From Closterium sp. NIES-65 (taxonomy: Eukaryota > Streptophyta > Zygnematophyceae > Desmidiales > Closteriaceae): a DNA stretch of 64,000 bases. The position numbers and the translations under genes are program-made. Numbering within the stretch: position 1 is the stretch's first letter; each line of letters begins with the position of its first letter. The notes beneath the pieces are model-generated. The model was not told the DNA's origin and did not search any database. It worked only from the letters and a program-made list of their open reading frames with translations. This document shows, piece after piece, positions 21,599-30,581 of this stretch. Location: contig CANXME010002049.1 in assembly GCA_948144175.1 (NCBI GenBank), forward strand, positions 62,001-126,000, read 5' to 3'.

Positions 21599-21810
21599 CA
21601 CCCCCATAGGCAAAGTGGGGGAGAACAGGGCGTGCCAAGACCAGTCAAGCAAAGCAAAGCAAAGCTCAGGGTGGATCACAAAGTCACCACACATTCCGAG
21701 CACAAGTTCAAAGGCCACAAGGCCAGTTCACATGCAAGATCATATATAGAGATATACAAGAGTCAAGCAAGCAAGAGCAAGAGTATATATAGGTGAAGGT
21801 ACAAGCAAGG

Positions 21811-21955
21811 TCAAGAAGTGAGCAAGTGAGGCAAGATAGGCACAAGACCCAGCTGTGTGCAGCAGCGCTGATGATCACAAGGCGCAAGTGCCTTAGTGAA
21901 GACATCAGCAGTGTTGGCCTCACAGGCCACGTAAGCAAGTCGCAACTGTCCACGC
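21811..21955 (-). pseudogene. inverted copia RNase H C-terminal fragment
   Basis: The minus strand reads the last codons of a copia pol (GQLRLAYVA-type start, then ADVFTKAL and a terminal TGA at 21811-21813), cut off at 21956 by the LTR of copy B. The 3' UTR and an AG-rich tract separate it from the inverted LTR at 21598. Confidence 0.75.
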
Positions 21956-22087
21956 TGTCAGAACATTATAGCTTACTTATTTGTGTAGGCTATAGTGGGG
22001 TATCCCATAGGGGGTACAACCCAATTAGGGTTTCCTATTTGTACTCACTTCCTTCATAGTCATTTCATTCTCGTTCACTTCTTCTCA
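21956..22087 (+). repeat. Element B 5' LTR
   Basis: 132 bp, differing from the A LTR at only a few positions (for example CTTCCTTC versus CTTCGTTC). It abuts the broken end of A's inverted fragment, sharing TG at the junction. Confidence 0.9.
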
Positions 22088-23088
22088 TGGTATCGAGCAG
22101 GTTCCCCTGTGGGAACTGTGCTTAGGGCCCACCACTACTTCGAACTTTTTTTCTGCCCGGAGCGCACTCCGGGCTCTCTCTTACTCTGTCGACCGGCCTT
22201 TAGCCGCCCGCGCTGCCTGTTCAGGCCTCACGCCGCCAACGCGCCGCCCTAGACGCTAGCGCGCCGCCCGTCCAGGCCCTGTGCAGCCCGCGCGCCGCCC
22301 TTTGCAGCTCGCGCGCCACCCTTAGCAGCCCGCGCGCCACCCTAAGCGGCCCGCGCGCCGCCCTAATTAGCCCGCGCGCCGCTCACTAGGCCCCAGGCAG
22401 CCCACGCGCCGTCCGCGCGTCGCCCTTAGCCGCCCGAAGAGCCGCCCGTGAGCCGCCCGTGGGCCGCCCGTCAGCCGCCCGTGAGTCGCCCGTACAGCCG
22501 CCCGTGAGCTGCCAGTGCGCCGCCCGTCAGCCGCCCTCAGCCGCCCGACGTGGCGCCCGTGCAGCCGCCCTCGGACGCCCGTGAGTCGCCCGTGCAGCCG
22601 CCCGTGCAGCCGCCCGTACAGCCGCCCGTGCAGCCGCCCGTTCAGCCGCCCGTGCAGCCACCCGTCGTGCCGCCCGTGAGCCGCCAGTGCCACCCGTGCA
22701 GCCGCCCGTGGAGCCGCCCGTGAGCCGCCCGTGAGCCGCCCGTGCGCAGCCTGTCACGACGCCCGCGCCGCCCGTGTCACCCGCGTCACCCAAGCCGCGC
22801 GCGCCGCCCGAGCAGCAGAGCCGCCCGAGTCGCTGGTGCCGCTGAACGCCCGAGCCGCCCGAGCCGCCTGAGCCGCCCGAGCCGCCCGAGCCGCCCAAGC
22901 CGCCCGAGCCGCCCGAGCCGCCCGAGCCGCCCGAGCCGCCCGAGCCGCCCGAGCCGCCTACGGTGCCGAGGCCGGGTCCTGTGGGGCTGCTGCTACTCCT
23001 GGGCCGGCAGAGTTGCTGAGCTGCCGTGTTGCTGCCCTACTGAGCTGCTCGACCCTTCCTCTCTGGTGAGACTGTCGGCTGCTATCAT
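22088..23088 (+). other. Element B GC-rich leader with 9- and 12-bp repeats
   Basis: GCCGCCC-rich leader. CAGCCGCCCGTG units occur at about 22560-22670 and a pure 9-bp array of GAGCCGCCC (Ser-Arg-Pro or Glu-Pro-Pro if translated) at about 22848-22963. Its length and repeat content differ from the A leader although gag is almost identical, so the repeats are evolving fast. Confidence 0.6.
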
Positions 23089-26000
23089 GGCCACCCCTAG
23101 TGTCCTGGCCTTTGACGCTGAGGGTCGCGCCATTGACTTTGCGGTCTGGGTCGAGGACCTGCAGCTGTACTTGTAGTGCGATTCAGTAGATAACATCTCT
23201 CTCTTTGACTTTGCCTCTGGCGTTGTCCCTGCCCCTCCTACTGATGCTGACCCCACTGTTCGCTCCAAGTGGGCCACACGCGATGCTGCTGCACGTGTTG
23301 CTGTGCGTCGCCACCTCCCTTCCTCTGAGCGTGCACACTTTAGTCAGTGCAAGAGTGCTCAGGCCTTGTACGACGCTGTAGTTGCGCGCTACTCCTCCCC
23401 TTCCACTGCTACACTGAGCCGCCTCATGCTACCTTACCTCTTCCCTGACCTTGCTGCCTTTCCTACAGTCGCTGACCTCTTTACCCACCTTCGCGCTAGT
23501 GACACTCGCTACCGAGCTGCGCTTCCTGCTGCCTTCTGCGCCGAAAACCCCCCTCCCATGTACATCACCCTCTACTTTCTAGTCACCCGTCTCCCTGAGT
23601 CCCTTCGTGCTGTTAGGGACCAGTTTCTCTCTGTCTGTCCCACCACCCTCACTGTCGACCTCCTCGAGAAGTCCCTGCTAGCGGCCGAGAAGAGCATAGT
23701 CGCTGTAGGGGCCTCTCGTGGTGACCCCCGCACCCCCATCTTTGAGGGGTGTTCTCCTTCCCCCTTGTTACCCTCTGTCGCCTCTGCTGCTGCGGCCGAC
23801 CTCGTTGGTCTAGAGTCGGTCGGTGCGGCGTCTGCCCCAAGCGGTAGGCGCCGCTCTGGCAAGGGCAAGGGGGGCAAGGGAGCGGGTGGAGCTAGCGGGG
23901 GCGGTGGCGGAGGAGGTGGGGGCGGCGGGGGGAGTGGGGGTGGCGGTGGAGGTGGTGGCGGGGGTGGAGGTACTAGTGGCGACAGTGGAGGCGGAGGTGG
24001 CGGCGGAGGTGGCGGTGGAGGTGGCGGTGGGAGCGGCGGGGGCGAGGGTGGCGTTGGCGGCGGTGGCGGCGGAGGCGGCGGTGGCGGAGGTGGAGGTGGT
24101 CGGAGTGGCTCGTCCCAGCGGAGCAGCACTGGGGGTGGTCAGCGCCAGCAGCAGCAGCAGCAGCGCTCTCGCGACGTCCCCGCCCCTCAGCAGCTCCGTG
24201 AGTGGTACTCGCAGCGTCAGCGTGGTGGGGCGTTCGGTCCCTGCACCTACGTCCTTCGCACCGGCGACCGCGCGGGTGAGCAGTGTGGGGGCACCCACAC
24301 CGCCCGCCGCTGCTTTGCCCGCTTGACCGACGCTTGGCGCCAGCAATTTCCGGAGGCCTCTGAGATCCCCCGCTGGGGAGAGCTGTCTCGGGCTGGTGTA
24401 GCTATCTTTGATCTTGACTTTGATGCTATCCTTGCTGCCATGTATGCTGTGACTGTTAGTGATGAGGGTGACTGTTACCGGTGTTTCCCGCCCGACCCGG
24501 GCATTGGTACTGCTGCGTTAGGTGCCAGTGAGGCTGCTGCTCTAGGTGCCAGTGTGTCTGTGCTCTCAGGTACTAGTGAGTCTGCACTCTCAGGTACTGT
24601 GTCGGCTTCGGCCTCTCACACCTTCACCCTTGACTCTGGGGCGTCTCGCTCCTTCTTTCGGGACCGCACCACTCTCACGCCGCTTAGTCGGCCGGTTGCG
24701 GTGTCCCTGGCTGACCCCTCTGGGGGTCCTGTCCTGTCTCGTTTCTCCACAGTCCTCCCGTGTCCGGCGGCTCCCTCTGGCACCCTGACTGGTCTCTACC
24801 TCCCCTCGTTCTCTATGAACCAGGTGAGTGGTGCTGACCTACAGGATGTGGGTGTCCACCAGTTCACTCCTGCTCGTCAGCGGGTGACACACTGCACAGA
24901 GGCTAGCACAGGTCGCCACCTGGCTACGTTTACACGTCAGCCAGGGTCGAGCCTGTACACACTGACCACTGCTTCTCCTCCAGGTGCTGAGTCTGGTAGA
25001 GTCCCTTTGTCTGGTCAGGTGTTTGCTGCAGCGTCCAGGTCTGGTCCTGAGTCTGCCCCCTGTTCGTGTCGCCGTCTGTCTCACGAGACCCTCCTCTGGC
25101 ACCACCGCCTTGGCCACCCCTCTCTGCTTCGGCTTAGAGGCATGGCCTCCCGTCTTCTTGTGTCTGGTCTCCCCCGGTCCCTCCCTCCCCTGCCTCAGGG
25201 CCCTGGCCCTGCCTGTGTCCCTTGTGTCGAGGGGCGCCAGCGTGCTGCCCCTCATTCCTCCCAGTTTCCTCCGAGAGAGGCTCCGTTGCAGACACTTCAC
25301 ATGGACGTGTGGGGCCCTGCCCACGTCCGTGGACTAGGTCACGAGCGCTACTTCCTGTTGGTGGTTGACGACTACTCGCGTTACACCACAGTCTTCCCCT
25401 TGCGCAGCAAGAGTGATGTCACTGAGGTGCTGATCGATTGGATCCGCGCAGCTCGTCTCCAGCTCAGGCAGAGCTTTGGCTCGGACTTTCCTGTGTTGCG
25501 TCTGCACTCGGACAGAGGCGGAGGGTTCTCCTCTGGCCTTCTGCGTGCCTACTTTCGTGTGCGAGGCATCCGTCAGACCTTCACGCTTCCGGACTCACCG
25601 CAGCAAAATGGGATTGCAGAGCGCCGCATTGGCATGGTCATGGACGTCGCTCGTACGTCTATGATGCATGCGGTTGCCAACCATTTTCTGTGGCCGTTTG
25701 CGGTCAGGTACGCGGCGCATCAGATCAACCTCCACCCCAGGGTCTCCAGGCCGGATACCTCCCCAGCCCTGCTGTGGACGGGGAAGGTTGGCGATGCGTC
25801 GGCGTTCCGGGTCTAGGGATCTCGGGCGTTTGTCCGCGACTTGTCTGCGGACAAGCTGTCCCCTCGCGCTGCTCCCTGCGTCTTCCTGGGGTTCCCCCCC
25901 AACGCCCCTGGGTGGCAGTTCTACCACCCCACCTCTCGCCGTGTTCTGTCCTCCCAGGACGTCACGTTTGACGAGTCGGTACCCTACTACCGCCTCTTCC

Positions 26001-28805
26001 CCTACCGCACTCCGTCCCTACCCCCGACCCCGCTCTTCTTGGTACCAGGTCCCCCCCCGGTCGACCCCCTCCCCCCTTAGGGTCCTGCCCCTTCAGGTGT
26101 GTCCCAGGTAGACGCGGTCGAGCCTGTCGAGGTCACTGGTGACTCTGTTGCTGCTGCGGGTGCTGGGCCTGGGGGTGCTGAGACTGGAGGTGCTACGCCT
26201 GGAGGTGCTTTGCCTGGGGGTGCTGAGACTGGGGGTGCTGAGCCTGGGGGTGTTGAGCCTGGGGGTGCTGAGCCTGGGGGTGCTGAGCCTTGGGGTGCTA
26301 AGCCTGGGGGTGCTGTGCCTGGGGGTGCTCAGCCTGGGGGTGCTGAGCCTGGAGGTACTACGCCTGGAGGTGCTTTGCCTGGGGGTGCTGAGCCTGGGGT
26401 TTCTTCGCCTGGAGGTTCTCCGGGTGCTTCGTTTCGCCGGGAGCCACTTACCCCACAGGAGCTGCGTGAGTGGTTTGCCCGGCGCTGGAGGCGTGCTGCT
26501 GGTGCTGGAGGTTCTTCGACTGCTGAGGGTGCTGCAGCCACGGGTCCCGGAGGTGCTCGTCGTGGGAGTACGGGAGCTGCTGGGCCTGCGGGTTCGACTG
26601 GAGCTGGTGCTGCTGAGGGTGTTGGCGCTGAGACTGTCAATGGCGGTCTTACTGGCGGTGCTCCTGGTGCTGCTGGAGGTTCTGGGACTGCTGAAGGTGC
26701 TACTGGGGGTTCCGGTGCTGCTGGAGCGGGTGCTCCTGCTGCGGGTACTGGTGCTGTCCCTGTTGTTTCTGGCGTCGCCACGCGGCCCCGACCGTACTTC
26801 GTTCCGCTCCTGCAGCAGGTTCTTGGTCTTACGCCTTCTTCTGGTCCTTCTCCTTCTCCCTTAGCGGGTCCACAGCCTGTCCTGTCGCAGTCACAGCTAC
26901 AGCCTGCCTCCCCTTTGCCTGCTCCTTCTCCCTACACTGGTCCGAGTGGAGGTCTTACTGAGCGTCGTGAGCCTGCGTCTCGTCGTGCGTCGCCTGTTCG
27001 TACTGCGCGCACTAGTGGTCGCGGTTCGCGTCAGCGTCCTCCTCCTGTCCCTGGCACGCACTGGATGTCTCTGCGTCTGTCCACTGCTCCTCTGTGTGCC
27101 CCTTTGCCTTCTCCTCCTGCTTCCTCTCTTCCTGCTCTTGCCGACCCGGAGTCGGACTCTCTTCGTGCTGCCAGTCCTACTGTCACGCGTCTCCTTGCTA
27201 CTGCTGTCACTGACCCTTCTTTCGAGTCTTCTGCTGCGTCTGCCCTTGTCACTGAGCTCGTCGACTTTGCTGCGCACTGTCGTCTAGACTACGCTGCTAG
27301 TCTTGTCGCTGAGTCTAAGTCTGCCTGTCCTCCGTCCGTCGGGGGTGAGTGTGCCCTGGGCACGGACGTCCTTGAGGACAGGCAGGAGGAGTTCCAGTGT
27401 CTGGCCGCCGCTTCACCTCATCTCGCGTCTGTACTGCTCGCCCCTGAGGGAGACCCGGATGCACTAGACATCCGGACTCCGCGCTCTTACGCGGAGGCGA
27501 TAGAGGGTCCCTACTCCTCTTAGTGGCAGGCAGCTATGGATGCAGAGATGGCTTCCTGGAAGTCCACAGGCACCTACGTTGACGCTGTTCCCCCTCCTGG
27601 GGCGAACATAGTCAGTGGCATGTGGATCTTCAGGGTGAAGCGGCCGCCGGGTTCTCCGCCTGTCTTCAAGGCGCGTTACGTGGCTCGTGGCTTCAGACAG
27701 CGGCAGGGAGTTGACTACTTTCAGACCTTCTCCCCCACCCCGAAGATGACCACTCTTCGGGTACTGCTGCACGTTGCTGCTCACCGTGACTACAAGCTGC
27801 ACTCTCTCGACTTCAGCACTGCTTTCTTGCAGGGCAGCCTGCACGAGGAGATCTGGCTGCGTCGCCCACCTGGCTTCACTGGGTCTTTCCCTCCTGGTAC
27901 CCAGTGGAGCCTGCGGCGTCCAGTATACGGTCTCCGCCAGGCGCCACGTGAGTGGCACGACACACTGAGGACTACGCTGGCGGCACTTGGGTTTGCTCCT
28001 TCTACTGCCGACCCGTCGCAGTTTCTGCGCACCGACACCTCTCTACCGCCGTTCTACATCCTCGTGTACGTCGACGAATTGGTCTTTGCCACAGCTGACA
28101 CTGCTGGACATGCCTACGTGAAGTCCGAGCAGCAGAAGAGACACACGTGCACTGACCTGGGTGAACTGCGCAGCTACCTTGGCTTGCAGATCACCCGGGA
28201 CAGAGCACGCCGCACCATTACCCTGACTCAGTCACACATGGTGCAGCAGGTCCTTCAGCGCTTCGGCTTCACGTACTCCTTGCCTCAGGCCACTCCTCTG
28301 CCTACTCGCCACTCGCTCTCAGCTCTGCCTTCGGATGAGTCCGTAGAGTCGAGTGGCCCGTATGCAGAGCTTGTTGGCTGCCTCATGTACCTGATGACCT
28401 GCACACGACCTGACCTTGCATACCCTATTAGCATTCTCGCACGCTATGTTGCTCCTGGGAGACACCGACCAGAGCACATGGCTGCAGCGAAGAGGGTGTT
28501 GCGCTACTTGTGCAGTCAGTCGGGCATGGGGCTAGTGCTTGGAGGGCGGAGTCAAGTGGTCCTCACTGGGCACGCGGACGCTTCTTGGGCTGACGACCAG
28601 GCTATGCAGCGGTCGTCACAGGGTTACACCTTCAGCCTTGGTTCCGGCTCTGTTTCGTGGCGGGCTACCCGCTCGTCTTCTGTCCTCGGCTCCAGTTGTG
28701 AGGCTGAGATCTACGCCGGGGCTATGGCTGCCCAGAAGCTTCGCTGGCTCACCTACCTGCTGACCGACCTTGGAGAGTCGCCTCGTTCTCCTCCAGTCCT
28801 GACTA
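23089..28805 (+). pseudogene. pol: Element B copia gag-pol polyprotein with four nonsense codons
   Basis: The gag ATG is at 23089. TAG codons interrupt an otherwise single frame at 23174-23176 (Gln in copy A), 25814-25816 (Trp), 26078-26080 (Gln) and 27521-27523 (Gln). Domains in order are gag with the poly-Gly tract and extended zinc knuckle, protease LDSGASRSFF (about 24630), integrase HHCC (WHHRLGHPS to CVPCVEG) and catalytic core (HMDVWGP, DDYSRYTTVF, HSDRGG, QQNGIAER). A PGGAE-repeat linker (26160-26410) follows, then RT from 27536. The RT active-site box reads YVDE rather than YVDD (GAA at 28076-28078). RNase H is cut at about 28800 by the inverted LTR. Dead by several independent lesions. 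Confidence 0.88.
26161..26415 (+). repeat. 15-bp coding minisatellite (Pro-Gly-Gly-Ala-Glu) in the pol linker
   Basis: CCTGGGGGTGCTGAG units repeat about 16 times with substitutions, between integrase and reverse transcriptase. E2 has the matching array at about 13185-13370, and E5 a diverged form at 49790-50210. Confidence 0.8.
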
Positions 28806-28906
28806 TGAACGAAGTGAGTACACATAGGAAACCTTAATTGGGTTGTACCCCTCATGGGATACCCCACTATAGCCTACACAAATAAGTAAGCTACAATGTT
28901 CTGACA
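28801..28906 (-). repeat. inverted, truncated LTR at the 3' end of element B
   Basis: 106 bp matching the reverse complement of the LTR. It starts in the middle of the LTR (GACTATGAACGAAG) and runs to the terminal TGTCAG complement. The junction with RNase H (CCAGTCCT/GACTATG) shows one to three bases of microhomology. Confidence 0.85.
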
Positions 28907-29118
28907 CACCCCCATAGGCAAAGTGGGGGAGAACAAGGGGTCACAAGACCAGTCAAGCAAAGCAAAGCAAAGCTCAGGGTGGATCACAAAGTCACCACAC
29001 ATTCCGAGCACAAGTTCAAAGGCCAGAAGGCCAGTTCACATGCGAGATCACATATAGAGATATACGAGAGTCAAGCAAGCAAGAGCAAGAGTATATATAG
29101 GCGAAGGTACAAGCAAGG

Positions 29119-30040
29119 TCAAGAAGTGAGCAAGTGAGGCAAGACAGGCACAAGACCCAGCTGCGTGCAGCAGCGCTGATGATCACAAGGCGCAAGTGCC
29201 TTGGTGAAGACATCAGCAGTGTTGGCCTCAGAGGCCACGTACGCAAGTCGCAACTGTCCACGCTGCTGTAGCTCACGAGCAAGAAAGTAGCGGAGAGCAA
29301 TGTGCTTTGTCCTGTGCTCCAGTCGCTGCTCTCGACACAAGGCCAGCATGCCCTTGTTGTCTACGTATAGGACTGGAGGAGAACGAGGCGGCTCTCCAAG
29401 GTCGGTCAGCAGGTAGGTGAGCCAGCAAAGCTCCTGGGCAGCCATAGCCCCGGCGTAGATCTCAGCCTCACAACTGGAGCCGAGGACAGAAGACGCGCAG
29501 GTAGCCCGCCACGAAACAGAGCCGGAGCCAAGGCTGAAGGTGTAACCCTGTGACGACCGCTGTGTAGCCTGGTCGTCAGCCCAAGAAGCGTCCGCGTGCC
29601 CAGTAAGGACCACTGGACTGCGCCCTCCAAGCACTAGCCCCATGCCCGACGTACTGCACAAGTAGCGCAACACCCTCTTCGCTGCAGCCATGTGCTCTGG
29701 TCGGTGTCTCCCAGGAGCAACATAGCGTGCGAGAATGCTAAGAGGGTATGCAAGGTCAGGTCGTGTGCAGGTCATCAGGTACATGAGGCAGCCAACAAGC
29801 TCTGCATACGGGCCACTCGACTCTACAGACTCATCCGAAGGCAGAGCTGAGAGCGAGTGGCGAGTAGGCAGAGGAGTGGCCTGAGGTGAGGAGTACGTGA
29901 AGCCGAAGCGCTGAAGGACCTGCTGCACCATGTGTGACTGAGTCAGGGTAATGGTGCGGCGTGCTCTGTCCCGGGTGATCTGCAAGCCAAGGTAGCTGCG
30001 CAGTTCACCCAGGTCAGTGCACGTGTGTCTCTTCTACAGC
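29119..30040 (-). pseudogene. inverted copia reverse transcriptase (3' part) and RNase H fragment
   Basis: An uninterrupted minus-strand frame starts within TDLGELRSYLGLQITRD. It continues through the RT tail (PDLAYPLSILARYVAPGRH) and RNase H (GHADASWADDQ, SSCEAEIYAGAMAAQ, LYVDNKGMLAL, TADVFTKAL), ending at TGA 29119. It lacks everything upstream of the RT tail. Intact codons imply recent origin. It overlaps in content with 28130-28800 on the plus strand, giving the potential hairpin. Confidence 0.85.
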
Positions 30041-30454
30041 TCCATTGTCGCACGGCGCAAGTCGCGCCGCAACATGTGGCGTATAGTGCGGTCGTTTTAA
30101 TCTTGAACGTTGGATGCGATAGACGTCTCGTAACGAGTCACACTGGGAGTCATTTAAGAATGCGACGTGTACGACCTGTATATGGTATCTATTATCGAGA
30201 GTGGTTCATCACCCAGTCTCCTTTCGCCATTTGGTTGCTGGAGGTTTTCGGATGTGTAATATCGAGAGCTATACGATTATTATATGTCGCCGCGTGTGAC
30301 CTGAGGTGTCCGAGGTGGACAGAGAGTTTCTTCGATCCGATGACGTGAGGCCGTATAGACAGTAAGGATGGTTAATCGCACCCGAACATGTGGTCTGCTC
30401 GAACGCTCGGGATTGAGTGTGATGGTGATCGCACTTTATCTGGATAATATATTC

Positions 30455-30478
30455 CACTGCCTGCGTTAGCAGGCAGTG
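30455..30478. repeat. perfect 10-bp stem hairpin
   Basis: CACTGCCTGC and its exact reverse complement are separated by the 4-base loop GTTA. It lies 47 bp before a second, longer inverted repeat. Confidence 0.7.
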
Positions 30479-30524
30479 CAATGAGTCAGCGGGAAGGAGA
30501 AAAAATAAACCCCACATGGAACGC

Positions 30525-30581
30525 ATGCAACTCGGGAGGCATCAACCCTAAAATTTAAGGGTTGAGGATCCCGAGTTGCAT
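30525..30581. repeat. 57-bp foldback sequence
   Basis: The outer arms ATGCAACTCGGGA / TCCCGAGTTGCAT match exactly over 13 bp. The inner arms TCAACCCT / AGGGTTGA continue the stem around an AT-rich loop, with a few unpaired bases between. It could be a MITE core, a small-RNA precursor or a recombination scar. Confidence 0.65.

Larger units (their letters stand above)
18307..21955 (+). mobile_element. Copia element A, chimeric: plus-strand 5' half joined to an inverted 3' end
   Basis: The plus-strand LTR (18307-18438), PBS TGGTATCAGAGCAGG (18439 on), GC-rich leader and gag-protease run to about 21505. There the sequence switches to an inverted LTR fragment (21506-21598), inverted polypurine tract (about 21600-21622), inverted 3' UTR and the inverted last codons of RNase H. 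At 21956 it stops abruptly where the LTR of copy B begins. Integrase and most of reverse transcriptase are missing. The sequence is nearly identical to the corresponding part of copy B (offset 3538 bp), so both are recent. Confidence 0.85.
21956..30042 (+). mobile_element. Copia element B, chimeric: nearly full plus-strand element joined to an inverted 3' half
   Basis: The LTR is at 21956-22087, with a PBS carrying a one-base deletion (TGGTATCGAGCAG), and the leader at 22088-23088. Gag-pol runs to about 28800 inside RNase H. An inverted LTR fragment (28801-28906), inverted polypurine tract and an inverted RT/RNase H segment follow, ending near 30042 against unique DNA. Plus-strand 28130-28800 and minus-strand 29380-30040 encode the same protein segment, so the 3' end is a large inverted repeat. 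There is no plus-strand 3' LTR. Confidence 0.85.

Noticed and set aside
18302..30047. Target duplication around the combined A plus B block
   Set aside because: Left flank CACGT and right flank ATTGT/CATTG do not match, so a single insertion of the whole block is not supported.
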